Notes: generated by a model not told the origin, from the sequence alone. Positions 16,443-24,884 are shown, counted from the stretch's first letter. The stretch: 64,000 nucleotides of DNA from Methanocella_A sp049676595 (GCF_049676595.1 NZ_CP187259.1:496001-560000); one strand, 5' to 3'. Program-made: numbers and translations.

Positions 16443-18350
16443 TTATATCAAGCTCATAATCACCGGCACCAGCTGCGCTATCAGGCCGCTGACGATCAGC
16501 GCGAGGATGACTGTCAGGATGGTGATCCAGGTGGTGTCCTTCCAGCCGAGCACTCTTTTCAGCATGGCGATCGAGGCGATGCAGGGCATGTAGATCGTGG
16601 TGAAGACCGCGAACACGTACATCTGCAGCGGCGTCATCGCCAGGCTGAAGTTCGCGGTGCCCGCCATGATGGCCAGCGTCTCCAGCGCCATCTCTTTCCT
16701 GAGGATGCCGAAGATCAGCGCGGTTGCAGTGAAGTCCGGCAGGCCCAGCCAGCCGGTGGTGATCGGGGAGAGCAGGCTGTTCATCAGGCCCAGGAAGCCG
16801 ACGTACTGGAGCACGCCGAGCACTGCGCTGCCCACGATGAGCAGCGGGAAGGCCACGTAGATGAACTCCTTCATCTGCATCCAGGTCTTGTCGACGACGT
16901 CCTTGACGCCAGGCACCCGGAGAGGCACCATTTCCAGCACCAGCCCCATTTCTTCGCCTTTGACCATCCTCCCGAGAATCCACGCCACGACGACCGCGAT
17001 GATCAGCATGAGGACGTAGATCGACAGCCCCGCCCATATCGAGACGAAGCTGGCGACCAGGCCGAGGATGACGATGCTCCTGGCCGAGCAGGGCACCAGG
17101 CAGACCAGCGTCGCGGTGATAATCCGTTCCCTGCGGGTCTGCAGCGCCTTGGTCGACATGATGGCCGGCACGCTGCACCCGAAGCCGAGGATCATGGGGA
17201 TCATGGCCCGGCCGTGCAGCTTGAACTTGTGCATGATCTCGTCCAGCAGGAACGCCGCTCGGGTCAGGTAGCCGGAGTTCTCCAGCAGCGCCATGAGCAC
17301 GTAGAACGTCATGATGTACGGCACCACGATGCCGAGGCCCGCCTGTACGCCGATGAGCGTATACTCGACGATGACCTGGATCAGCGGGTGTGCCGCCAGC
17401 GCGGACGTAACGGGTTGAAGAATGTATTGATCGAAGGTGCCGACGATCAGCTCTTCCAGGAAGCCGCCCACGAAGAAGACCGTCAGGAGCATGGCCAGCA
17501 TGGCTGCTGTCAGGATGATGAAGCCCCAGATCGGGCTGACCAGCAGGTCGTCGATGCGCTCCCGCAGCGACATCTGCGAGGCCGGCTTGTGGTGCATGAC
17601 GCTCCGGGAGATGAGCCCGGCTTCGCTGTACCGGTTGCCCGCGAGGATTTCCAGCACCGGCGCTTCGTGGGAGCTGGTGATCTCGTCCCTCATGATGGCT
17701 ACGGCTGTAGCTACTTCATCCGACCGGCCTTCCACTTTGCCGTGGGATAGCAGGAGGACTGCCTCGTTCCGCCGCAGGCCCATGGCCTTAAGCTGCGAGA
17801 TGTAGTTTTCCACGTGGCGGTCGTACCGCACGTGGCGCTGCGCGCCTGCTTCCCGGGGCTCCCGGAAGGCGTGCATCAGCTCTTCCAGGCCCATACCTTT
17901 CTGGGCGGAGGTCGGTATGACGACCGTGCCCAGCAGGCCGGCGAGCTGCTCGTGATCGATCTGCATGCCCAGTATGGCTGCCTCGTCTACCATGTTGAGG
18001 GCCACGATGACCGGGATGTCCAGCTCTAGCAGCTCCAGCGTCAGGTACAAGTTGCGCTCCAGCCGCGTCGAGTCGATCACGTTGAGAATGATGTCGGGCT
18101 TTTCCTCTTTCAGGTAGTTAATGACCGTCTTCTCTTCCGGGTTCAGGGTGTCCAGCGAGTAGATGCCCGGCAAATCTGTGAGGTCGAGCCCTATTTCGTC
18201 GTGCATCACCCGGCCGTGGGCCACCTCCATGGTGGTGCCCGGGTAGTTCGAAATGAGGACGCCGATGCCGGTGAGCCTGGAAAACAGCGTGCTCTTGCCC
18301 ACGCTGGGGTTGCCAATGAGCGCTACCTTGAGCGCTTTTTCGGGCCTCAT
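16443..18350 (-). CDS. feoB: Ferrous iron transporter FeoB
   Basis: The 635-residue FeoB has an N-terminal G domain: G1 GNPSVGKST (residues 13-21), G3 DLPGIYSL, G4 NMVD and G5 SAQKG. It is followed by a four-helix regulatory spacer and a membrane domain with two Gate motifs (for example GFGCSVPAIMSTKALQTRRERI). It imports Fe2+ across the cytoplasmic membrane. ATG 18350 overlaps the TGA of the DtxR-FeoA gene (ATGA), so the two are translationally coupled. No separate feoA or feoC is present. The upstream operator at 19027-19060 suggests iron- or manganese-responsive repression of both genes. Confidence 0.95.
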   Translation of the reverse strand: MRPEKALKVALIGNPSVGKSTLFSRLTGIGVLISNYPGTTMEVAHGRVMHDEIGLDLTDLPGIYSLDTLNPEEKTVINYLKEEKPDIILNVIDSTRLERNLYLTLELLELDIPVIVALNMVDEAAILGMQIDHEQLAGLLGTVVIPTSAQKGMGLEELMHAFREPREAGAQRHVRYDRHVENYISQLKAMGLRRNEAVLLLSHGKVEGRSDEVATAVAIMRDEITSSHEAPVLEILAGNRYSEAGLISRSVMHHKPASQMSLRERIDDLLVSPIWGFIILTAAMLAMLLTVFFVGGFLEELIVGTFDQYILQPVTSALAAHPLIQVIVEYTLIGVQAGLGIVVPYIMTFYVLMALLENSGYLTRAAFLLDEIMHKFKLHGRAMIPMILGFGCSVPAIMSTKALQTRRERIITATLVCLVPCSARSIVILGLVASFVSIWAGLSIYVLMLIIAVVVAWILGRMVKGEEMGLVLEMVPLRVPGVKDVVDKTWMQMKEFIYVAFPLLIVGSAVLGVLQYVGFLGLMNSLLSPITTGWLGLPDFTATALIFGILRKEMALETLAIMAGTANFSLAMTPLQMYVFAVFTTIYMPCIASIAMLKRVLGWKDTTWITILTVILALIVSGLIAQLVPVIMSLI

Positions 18351-19012
18351 GTTACCACTTTCGGGGCTGTCTTCGAGACCAGAATCTTGCAGGCGATGTC
18401 CCGGCCGATGGCGATCTCCGAACCCTTGATCCTGATCAGCAGGCTGTTTGAGGGAAGCTTTTTCTTGACGTAGACCGGCACGTCGGGCAGAAACCCTAAC
18501 GAAAGCATGTAGTCCCGGGTGTTGTTGTCGAGGGTGATCACCCTGATGATGCCTTCCTCGCCTTCTTTCAGGTCGAACAGGGGCATGGTAACGTCTGCCT
18601 TGTCGCAGCACTCGCCCCTGGTGATGGGGTGATCGTCAGGGCAGTAGCGGGGATGCCCGAGGTAGGAGCAGATCTTCTCCATCGTGTCATCCGACACGGA
18701 GTGCTCCAGCTCGCACGCCTCGTCGTGGGCGGTGTCGGTGTCCACGCCGAGCGTGCCGACCAGAAACGTTTCCAGCAGCTGGTGTTTGCGCTCCATCCTG
18801 ATCGCTTCGGCGCGACCTTCTTCGGTGAGAGCGGCGCCTTCGTAAGGCATGTAGTCGATGTACCCCTGGTCTCGCAGCTTCAGCAGCATCTCGCTGACGC
18901 TGGGAGGCTTGATGCCCATGGCCTGCGCGATGTCCCGAGTCTTAGCCCGGGCTCCGCCCCTCGTGAGGTATAAGATCGTCTCCAGGTACTCTTCTGTGAT
19001 GTTTTTTCTCAT
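18347..19012 (-). CDS. DtxR/MntR-family metal-dependent repressor with C-terminal FeoA domain
   Basis: The 221 residues are arranged as a winged helix (1-65, with recognition segment KPPSVSEMLLKLRDQG) and a dimerisation/metal domain (66-140). That domain has C100, E103 and H104 in the DEACELEHS motif, where Cys is the ligand type of iron-sensing DtxR/IdeR. An SH3-like FeoA domain (about 145-221, ending IAIGRDIACKILV) completes the protein. A FeoA domain fused to the repressor, directly upstream of feoB, means that sensing and FeoB modulation may be joined in one protein. ATG 19012 is preferred; TTG 19027 is possible but lies in the operator. Confidence 0.92.
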   Translation of the reverse strand: MRKNITEEYLETILYLTRGGARAKTRDIAQAMGIKPPSVSEMLLKLRDQGYIDYMPYEGAALTEEGRAEAIRMERKHQLLETFLVGTLGVDTDTAHDEACELEHSVSDDTMEKICSYLGHPRYCPDDHPITRGECCDKADVTMPLFDLKEGEEGIIRVITLDNNTRDYMLSLGFLPDVPVYVKKKLPSNSLLIRIKGSEIAIGRDIACKILVSKTAPKVVT

Positions 19013-19026
19013 AGTGATCAGACACA

Positions 19027-19060
19027 ATTAGGTATGCCTAATTGTTAGGCCTGCCTAATA
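19027..19060 (-). promoter_or_regulatory. Tandem DtxR-type operator
   Basis: Two adjacent palindromes lie immediately upstream of the repressor start: ATTAGGTATGCCTAAT (19027-19042) and TTAGGCCTGCCTAA (19045-19058). Their TTAGGC/GCCTAA half-sites match the general DtxR/IdeR/MntR consensus. The position just before ATG 19012, overlapping the expected initiation region, points to autorepression of the dtxR-feoB operon. The AT-rich stretch immediately beyond (about 19059-19080) could carry the promoter. Confidence 0.85.
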
Positions 19061-19130
19061 TTAATACTTTCCTATGCGAGATGGGGGCATGCACACCGAG
19101 CAGCATATGGTCCGATTGGCGAAATAATAC

Positions 19131-19144
19131 ACATATATATTTAT
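19131..19144 (+). promoter_or_regulatory. TATA-box promoter of the P-type ATPase gene
   Basis: ACATATATAT followed by TTAT forms a TATA box about 45 bp before ATG 19184, implying a transcript with a leader of roughly 20 nt. It is divergent from the dtxR-feoB promoter, about 70 bp from the tandem operator, so metal-dependent cross-regulation is possible but not shown. Confidence 0.6.
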
Positions 19145-19183
19145 TTTAATAAAATAAAGTAGGGAGGCTGGTGGCTGGTCAAC

Positions 19184-21664
19184 ATGGAAAAAGAGGCAAC
19201 AGCTGAAGAAGCGACAGTAGAAGTCACTTATAGCCCGGCATCAGCCGGGCTGAGCAGCGCGGAGGCGGCCCGGAGGCTGCAGACCTACGGGAGGAACATC
19301 TTCTCGAAGGTCGAGAAAATCTCCTTTCTCAAGATAGCGATAAAGGAGATAAAGGAGCCGCTGATGCTGCTGTTGCTCGGCGTAGGCATCCTGTACAGCC
19401 TGTGGGGCGACCTGGGAGATGCGGCCACCATCGTCATTGTGATCGTGCTGCTGCTGTCCGTGGAGATCGGCAACGAGTTCCGGGCCAAGAAGGCGATTCA
19501 CTCGCTGGCTAAGCTGGCCTCCCCGGTAACCCGGGTGGTGCGCGATGGCAAAGTCCGGACCATCGAGACTGAAACGGTAGTACCCGGAGATCACCTCGTG
19601 CTGACGCCGGGCACGCTGGTGACCGCAGACGGTAAAGTTATCCGGTCATACGGCCTGCAGGCTGACGAATCCGCCCTGACCGGGGAATCGATGCCCCTGG
19701 ACAAGGCTGATGGAGACCCTGTATTTGCCGGTACCATGATCATCGGGGGAGAAGGCAAAGCCGAAGCCCTCGCCACGGGGAAAGAAACCCGCATAGGCCA
19801 GATATCCAGCTCTGCGAAGACCATCGAGCAGCCTAAGACCCCGCTCCAGAAATCCATGAAGTCGCTCGCCCAGAAGCTGGTCGTCATCGCCGTGTTCTTC
19901 AGCGTCACCATCCCGCTGCTGGGCTTCCTGCGAGGGCAGGAGCCCCGGCAGATGATCCTGACCGCGCTGTCCCTCGTGTTCGCCACCGTGCCGGAAGAGC
20001 TTCCGCTCATCATCACCATCGTGCTGGGAGTAGGCGCTTTCACCCTGTCCCGGAAAAACCTGCTGGTGAAGAAGATCAAGGCCGCGGAAGTGCTCGGCAA
20101 CGCCACGGTGATCCTGACGGACAAGACGGGCACCATCACGTACAACCAGATGAGCGTCGCGAGCATTTACCCGGCCGATGGCAGGAAGGAAGTACTGGAG
20201 GCGGCTATGGGGGCGCAGACCGAGACTTCCACGTCTCCGACAGACCGGGCCATCCGGGAGAAGTGCCAGCAGGAAGGAGTACAGCCCGTCGGAGGCGTGG
20301 TGATCAGGCAGCGGGGCCTGGGAACCGGAAAGAAGTCACGCGCAGTCCTCCGGGAGATCGACGGCACTTTCGAGCTCTTCGTATCCGGGGCGCCCGAAGA
20401 GATTTTGCGGTCGACGAGGGGCACCTCCGGCCCCGGGGAATGGGACGCCATAGCGAAGGAGACCGGCGAAGGCAGGCGAGTCATCGCCGTAGCCAGGCGC
20501 GCGGTGCCCGCCGCGGATCAGTCCCTGCCGTTCCCGGAGCTGGAGCGGGACCTCACCCTTGCCGGGCTCATCTCGATCGAAGACCCGCCCCGGAAAGAGG
20601 CCGGCGATGCCATCGCCCAGGCTATGAGAGCCGGGGTACGGACCATCATGGTAACGGGGGACCACCCTCTTACCGCCCGGCAGATCGCCGGAGCCGTTGG
20701 CATCCCCGCAGACAGGGTAGTCACCGGCGAAGAGCTGGACTCGATGTCAGACGGGCAGCTCAGGGACGCAATAAAGACCGTGTCCGTGTTCGCCCGCACA
20801 ACCCCGGAGCACAAGTACCGCCTGGTCAGGGCGCTGCACGAGAACGGCGAAGTCGTGGCCGTCACGGGCGACGGGGTGAACGATGCGCTCGCGCTGAAAG
20901 GCGCCGACATCGGCATCGCCATGGGAGTCCGGGGCACGGACGCCGCCAAAGAGGCGGCCGACATCATCGTCGCGGACGACAACTACCGCACCATAGGAGA
21001 CGGTATCTTCGAGGGCCGGAAGTTCTTCGACAACCTCAGCAAGGGTGTGAAATATTACCTCTCGGTCAAATCAGCCCTCATCCTGATCTTCCTGATCTCC
21101 GTCCTCTTCAACGCGCCGTTCCCGTTCTCTCCGATCAACATCATCATCCTGGAGCTGACCCTGGACCTGATGGCGACCAGCACCTTCGTAGTGGAGCCCG
21201 CGGAGAAGACCATCTTCACCAGGCCTCCCAGGGACCCGAAAAAGACGCTCGTGGACCGGCCCATGATGAAACGCATCGCCTTCTCCGGCATCAGCCTGTT
21301 CCTGGCGGTCATGGTGCCCTATTCCCTGGCGCTGGCCGCCGGTGTAGAGCTCCAGACCGCCCGGAGCATCGCCTTCTTCGCGTGGCTGGCCGGCCAGGTT
21401 TCCCTCGCCTACGTCGCGAGATCCGATCACGAGCCGCTATTAAGTTTAGGCGTCTTCTCGAACCGGATGCTGAACCTGATGCTCATCCTGGTGGCCGGCA
21501 TCACTCTCGCAGTCCTCGGCCTGCCCGGCATCGCGGAGAGCATCAAGCTCGCCCCGATAACGATAGTCCAGCTCGCCGGGGTGATCGCATTCGCCTTCTG
21601 CCTGATCTTCTGGCAGGAGCTGGTGAAGATGTGGAAGTTTAGAAAGGAGCTGGTGCCCAAATAG
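19184..21664 (+). CDS. P-type cation-transporting ATPase (P2-like)
   Basis: The 826-residue pump has an N-terminal cation_ATPase_N segment (AGLSSAEAARRLQTYGRNIF), the actuator motif DESALTGES, transmembrane-4 motif VPEELP, phosphorylation site DKTGT with D313, MVTGDHPLTA, and the hinge VTGDGVNDALALKGADIGIAMG. About ten membrane segments fit a P2 (Ca2+/Mn2+-like) ATPase. The PEELP and DLMATS ion-site motifs differ from the canonical Ca2+ set, so the ion is not certain. Divergence from dtxR-feoB makes a role in metal homeostasis plausible, for example divalent cation efflux. The gene is complete, with an ATP-binding core of normal length. Confidence 0.9.
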   Translation: MEKEATAEEATVEVTYSPASAGLSSAEAARRLQTYGRNIFSKVEKISFLKIAIKEIKEPLMLLLLGVGILYSLWGDLGDAATIVIVIVLLLSVEIGNEFRAKKAIHSLAKLASPVTRVVRDGKVRTIETETVVPGDHLVLTPGTLVTADGKVIRSYGLQADESALTGESMPLDKADGDPVFAGTMIIGGEGKAEALATGKETRIGQISSSAKTIEQPKTPLQKSMKSLAQKLVVIAVFFSVTIPLLGFLRGQEPRQMILTALSLVFATVPEELPLIITIVLGVGAFTLSRKNLLVKKIKAAEVLGNATVILTDKTGTITYNQMSVASIYPADGRKEVLEAAMGAQTETSTSPTDRAIREKCQQEGVQPVGGVVIRQRGLGTGKKSRAVLREIDGTFELFVSGAPEEILRSTRGTSGPGEWDAIAKETGEGRRVIAVARRAVPAADQSLPFPELERDLTLAGLISIEDPPRKEAGDAIAQAMRAGVRTIMVTGDHPLTARQIAGAVGIPADRVVTGEELDSMSDGQLRDAIKTVSVFARTTPEHKYRLVRALHENGEVVAVTGDGVNDALALKGADIGIAMGVRGTDAAKEAADIIVADDNYRTIGDGIFEGRKFFDNLSKGVKYYLSVKSALILIFLISVLFNAPFPFSPINIIILELTLDLMATSTFVVEPAEKTIFTRPPRDPKKTLVDRPMMKRIAFSGISLFLAVMVPYSLALAAGVELQTARSIAFFAWLAGQVSLAYVARSDHEPLLSLGVFSNRMLNLMLILVAGITLAVLGLPGIAESIKLAPITIVQLAGVIAFAFCLIFWQELVKMWKFRKELVPK

Positions 21665-21670
21665 TAATAC

Positions 21671-21842
21671 GAACGCTGCGCTGTGCCAGATCACAGATTG
21701 ATACAGATTGAACGGATTTCACAGATGGCTATCGTATAAAGTCATAGGATTACAGCCACATATTTCAATTCAAGCCGTATCTGTGCAATCTGCGGCATCT
21801 GTCGTAATCTGTGATCCTGGCACAGCGCAGCGATCGTGTGCA
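21671..21842. repeat. Palindromic repeat element (AACGCTGCGCTGTGC family), copy 2
   Basis: AACGCTGCGCTGTGCCAGATC (about 21672 onward) on the left pairs with the reverse complement ending CACAGCGCAGCGATCGTG on the right. Between them ACAGATTGATACAGATTG and ATCTGTGCAATCTGCGG/ATCTGTCGTAATCTGTGAT form inner arms around a short unique loop. This is the same centre and edge as the 4198-4665 element but without its 75-bp direct-repeat extension. It lies between two same-strand genes. The remainder of the gap to 21940 holds the likely promoter of the next gene. Confidence 0.88.
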
Positions 21843-21939
21843 GGATCGCATTTTTAAGTTACCTGTGTTATGAGTCGAAGTTTTTTCAGTATCCAAAAGG
21901 TTTATCCAGTGTAACGCCTGTAACGGTATCACTGATAGT

Positions 21940-22662
21940 ATGGACTTTTCCATCATCGTGCCGGCGCTGAACGAAGAGAAGCGGATTCGCCAGTGCCTCG
22001 ATTCGATCAAGGGTCAGAAGACCTCCCGGACCTGGGAGCTGATCGTCTCTGACTCGGGCAGCACCGACAGGACCGTGGAGATCGCCCGGGAGTACACGGC
22101 CAAAGTCCAGGCGTGCACGGAGCGGGGTACCGCCCGCGCCCGCAACGAGGGTGCCAGGCTCGCCGAAGGCGACATCCTGATTTTCATCGACTCTGACACT
22201 ATCCTGCTTCCCGGCTACCTCGAAACGATCGGGAAAGCCTTCGAGAACAAGGACCTGATCGCCTGCTCGTGCGCGTTCAAGTTCACCCGGAGAAGCCCGA
22301 AGCTGCTGTTCGCAGAGTATGTGACCAACTCCTACTATACCCTGAGAAGCGTGCTCCGAGGCGCCACCCTGCCCGGGTTCAACGTGTGCATCCGCAGGGA
22401 TGTCTTCGAGAAGCTGGGCGGCTTCCGTTTATGTCATCTGGAAGACCTGGACATGAGCATCAAGCTCCGGCGGATCGGCAGGACCAGGTACATCGCCCGG
22501 CGGAAAACGATCACCTCGTCCAGGCGCCTGGAAAAGGACGGCCTCTACGGGACATTGAAATATTACATGGACCTGTTCGAGCAGACGCAGAACCGGAGGC
22601 TCGGGTTCCAGATCTTCAAGTTCCACAAGACCGAGTACGAGGACTACGTCCAGCGTGACTGA
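21940..22662 (+). CDS. Family 2 glycosyltransferase
   Basis: The 240-residue protein has a GT-A fold: SIIVPALNEEKRIRQCLDSI (nucleotide-binding N-terminus), VSDSGSTDRTVEIA, RGTARARNEGARLAEGDILIFIDSDT with the metal-binding D-x-D-like DSD, and a C-terminal acceptor part with FRLCHLEDLDMSIKLRRIG (the ED motif). No transmembrane segment is apparent, so it acts at the cytoplasmic membrane face on a sugar nucleotide. The acceptor is unknown. It has no glycan gene neighbours; the gene stands alone after the repeat element and is followed by convergent secreted-protein genes. Confidence 0.88.
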   Translation: MDFSIIVPALNEEKRIRQCLDSIKGQKTSRTWELIVSDSGSTDRTVEIAREYTAKVQACTERGTARARNEGARLAEGDILIFIDSDTILLPGYLETIGKAFENKDLIACSCAFKFTRRSPKLLFAEYVTNSYYTLRSVLRGATLPGFNVCIRRDVFEKLGGFRLCHLEDLDMSIKLRRIGRTRYIARRKTITSSRRLEKDGLYGTLKYYMDLFEQTQNRRLGFQIFKFHKTEYEDYVQRD

Positions 22663-22692
22663 AAAAATAAAAAACCGTTTTTCTTATCTGCT

Positions 22693-23271
22693 TCAGAATC
22701 CGGCGCCGCTGTCGCTGACCCTGGTGCCGTACCAGCCGCCGCCGTAGTCGTCCATGCCGTACCACCATTCTCCCTCGATCGTGTTGCCGTCTTCGGAGAG
22801 GGTGAAGGTGAACCTGCCAGCGTCATTGGGGGGCAGCCTGGTCGGCTCCTCGTACCACATGCCGTCCATGGTCTTGCCGTCGTCGGAGAGCGTGGCCTCG
22901 ACTGTGCCGTTCTGCCACGTGTACACGCCGCTGGCGTGGTTTCCTTTGACCGTGAAGGTCATCATGCCGTAGGTTGTGTCCCAGGTACCCTTGTACTTCG
23001 CGACCTCGGGGTCGGTGGTCTCATTCTGGCCGCTTGGGGCAGCTGTGGGAGCTACTGTGGCGGTTAGCGTGGGCTTCAGAGTAGCCGTCGCCGTGGCAGT
23101 CGCAGTTGCTTTAGGCGTCGCTGTCGGGGCCGAAGCAGGGGTTGCAGTTGGGTTGCTCTGGCCTGGAACTACTTTGTTGATCCCGGGGATGGTGCAGCCG
23201 GACATGGCCAGAACCAGGCCGGCTATGAAGATCAGCGCAATGACTTTTTTCATAACCGGTAAATTAAGCAT
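22693..23271 (-). CDS. Secreted lipoprotein, tandem paralog of the next gene
   Basis: The start ATG 23271 is preceded by AAGGAAATC; ATG 23253 (six codons later) would serve equally. The signal ends in a lipobox-like LAMSGC. A Pro/Thr/Ala linker (about residues 40-85) leads to a C-terminal beta-domain of about 100 residues with YKGTWDTTYGMMTFTVKGNH, WYEEPTRLPPNDAGRFTFTLSEDGN and EGEWWYGM patterns. These strand motifs recur in the following paralog (23347-23961). The domain resembles lipocalin-like or 'background-level' ligand-binding folds, but I do not recognise a named family. It lies about 75 bp downstream of its paralog. Confidence 0.72.
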   Translation of the reverse strand: MLNLPVMKKVIALIFIAGLVLAMSGCTIPGINKVVPGQSNPTATPASAPTATPKATATATATATLKPTLTATVAPTAAPSGQNETTDPEVAKYKGTWDTTYGMMTFTVKGNHASGVYTWQNGTVEATLSDDGKTMDGMWYEEPTRLPPNDAGRFTFTLSEDGNTIEGEWWYGMDDYGGGWYGTRVSDSGAGF

Positions 23272-23346
23272 GATTTCCTTAAAGAGCTTACGCACCGGTT
23301 GGGGAGTAACCTGCACGGTGCCCGGCTAAAGAATATACTAATGTTT

Positions 23347-23961
23347 TTAACTGGCGCTCGCATCGTTGACCCTGGCGCCATCCCATATATCGCCATACTC
23401 GTTTTCGCCGTACCACCACTTCCCGTGGAGGATGTTACCGTCGTCGGAGAGGGTGAAGGCGATCTTGCCCGAGTCTCTGGGCGGCAGCCGGGTGGGCTCC
23501 TCGTACCACTTACCCACCATCGACTTGCCATCTGCGGAAAGCGCCATTTCCATCGTTCCGTTCGCGTAGGCATATTCGCCATGCACATGTTTTCCGCTGG
23601 CGGTCAGGGTCAGGAGACCGTATGGCGTGTCCCAGGTGCCCTGGTACCTGGCCGCTTCCGGATCAGCCTCATTCACTGTTACGGTGCCCGGAAAAGGCGT
23701 AGCCCTGGCGGGGGGCTCAACCGTGGGGTTTGCTATAGCCGTCGCTACTGGGGTAGTTACTATCGGAGCAGCAGCTGTTGGAGTCACAGTGGCTTTGGGC
23801 ATCGTCGTGATGGGGGGTTGAGCAGTTGTCGGGCTCGCCGGCATTCCTTCCTTTTTTTCAAAGCCCTGCTCTGCGTACCCTGCGATGGGAATCGCCAGGG
23901 CCAGGCAGACGAGACAGATCAGAGCCACCTTTTTCTTCATCAGTGCCGATACTGTCTTCAT
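23347..23961 (-). CDS. Secreted protein, tandem paralog of the previous gene
   Basis: The 204 residues begin with a signal peptide (KKKVALICLVCLALAIPIAGYA). A Thr/Pro/Ala linker follows, then a domain matching the neighbour almost strand for strand (RYQGTWDTPYGLLTLTASGKH, WYEEPTRLPPRDSGKIAFTLSDDGN, GKWWYGENEYGDIWDGARV). Unlike the neighbour there is no lipobox Cys after the signal, so this copy may be released or anchored differently. The pair is a clear local duplication. The function is unknown. Confidence 0.72.
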   Translation of the reverse strand: MKTVSALMKKKVALICLVCLALAIPIAGYAEQGFEKKEGMPASPTTAQPPITTMPKATVTPTAAAPIVTTPVATAIANPTVEPPARATPFPGTVTVNEADPEAARYQGTWDTPYGLLTLTASGKHVHGEYAYANGTMEMALSADGKSMVGKWYEEPTRLPPRDSGKIAFTLSDDGNILHGKWWYGENEYGDIWDGARVNDASAS

Positions 23962-24069
23962 GCCAGAAGAAGTTTTGCCAACAGTAGTGAGACAGCGTTA
24001 CACAGGCCCGATTAGGTTAAATATGTGTACCTCCAAATCCTTTTATTACGATTCCATGGAGTTGGTCCT

Positions 24070-24726
24070 ATGGTAACAGGGAGCAAAAAGTCTGAGGCAC
24101 CTGCTGCTAAGGCGAAAGCAGCTGCAAAGCCAAAGACTTCAGTGAAGTCTTCGACGTCTAAGAAGACTACCGCTAAGGCGCCGGCCGCGAAGAAGTCAGC
24201 CGCGAAGCCTAAGGCTTCGGCGAAGTCTTCGGCAAAGCCGAAGGCGACAGGAAAGTCCAAAACCACTAAAGTTGTCGTGGCTCCGATCTCTCCCCGGCGG
24301 GTGGGCGAGATGGTCTACAACGACGAGCTGCTCGAGTCGATGGCCGAAATGATCCTGAGTGGCGGCAAAGCTGACCTGACCCCGGCTCTGCCCGAGATCA
24401 AAAAGCAGCTGTTCGACTACGACATCTACCTGGTGTCCTTCCTGAGCGACGGCGAGATCGGCGAGATCGGCGCGAAGGTGGCGGAGCTGAGCAAGGCGAA
24501 CGCGAAGGACCTGACGGCGAGGCTTCTCACGGTACGGGAGAGCGCCAGAGCCTTCGTGGGCATCGCGGTAAAACACAACTCGGTGAGGGCATACATCGAC
24601 AGCGTGATTCAGGCGGAAGGCAGGGAGGCAGGTCTAAGCCGCGTCAGGGAAGCCTTCCTGGCAGGCGAATACTGCATAGCCGACGTCGATTCGGCGACCT
24701 GTGAGAGCTTCCTGTTGAGCTTCTGA
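24070..24726 (+). CDS. Protein with histone-H1-like Lys/Ala/Pro/Ser tail fused to an unknown helical domain
   Basis: The start ATG 24070 follows GGAGTTGGTCCT. Residues about 1-70 are an almost pure Lys/Ala/Ser/Thr/Pro tail with repeats like AAKPKAS, KSSAKPKAT and SKKTTAKAPAAKK, resembling the C-terminal tail of eukaryotic histone H1 or bacterial H1-like proteins that bind DNA non-specifically. Residues about 75-218 form a compact, acidic, alpha-helical domain (VGEMVYNDELLESMAEMILSGGKADLTPALPEIKKQLFDYDIYL pattern) that I do not recognise. A nucleoid-associated role is an inference from the tail alone. It is followed by a hairpin terminator. Confidence 0.7.
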   Translation: MVTGSKKSEAPAAKAKAAAKPKTSVKSSTSKKTTAKAPAAKKSAAKPKASAKSSAKPKATGKSKTTKVVVAPISPRRVGEMVYNDELLESMAEMILSGGKADLTPALPEIKKQLFDYDIYLVSFLSDGEIGEIGAKVAELSKANAKDLTARLLTVRESARAFVGIAVKHNSVRAYIDSVIQAEGREAGLSRVREAFLAGEYCIADVDSATCESFLLSF

Positions 24727-24752
24727 GCGCGGACCGCCCGCGCTCTTTTATG
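24725..24752 (+). terminator. Hairpin terminator after the Lys-rich protein gene
   Basis: AGCGCGG and CCGCGCT pair across a short loop beginning at the stop codon, followed by CTTTTA. This is a compact GC stem plus short T-run, in the usual position to end the 24070-24726 transcript. Confidence 0.6.
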
Positions 24753-24789
24753 TGGTAAAGCTGTTTACCTCAGTCTTAGCGGCAGCGAT

Positions 24790-24884
24790 GAGTGTGTATA
24801 GTCCTTTGTGAAACTTTTAGTACGGTCCGGCAGGTCTGGTTGACTGCCGGACCGTACTATTAGTTTCAAGAATGACTATACACT
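24790..24884. repeat. Long inverted repeat (95-nt hairpin)
   Basis: AGTACGGTCCGGCAG (24819-24833) pairs perfectly with CTGCCGGACCGTACT (24844-24858) around a 10-nt loop. GAAACT and AGTTTC extend the stem, and GTGTATAGTC (about 24794-24803) pairs with GACTATACAC at the outer end. Almost the whole 95 nt folds into one stem with small bulges. It lies between two same-strand genes, after the terminator of the first. It could be a transcribed structured RNA, a recombination/protein-binding site, or the remnant of a small mobile palindrome. Confidence 0.85.

Noticed and set aside
16411..17178. Frame inside feoB
   Set aside because: It is entirely inside the feoB gene in another phase, lacks domains and is His/Gly/Arg-rich from GC bias.
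20263..21642. Long second frame within the P-type ATPase gene
   Set aside because: It is Arg/Gly/Pro-rich, has no domain, and lies wholly inside the coding region of the ATPase; it reflects high GC codon use.
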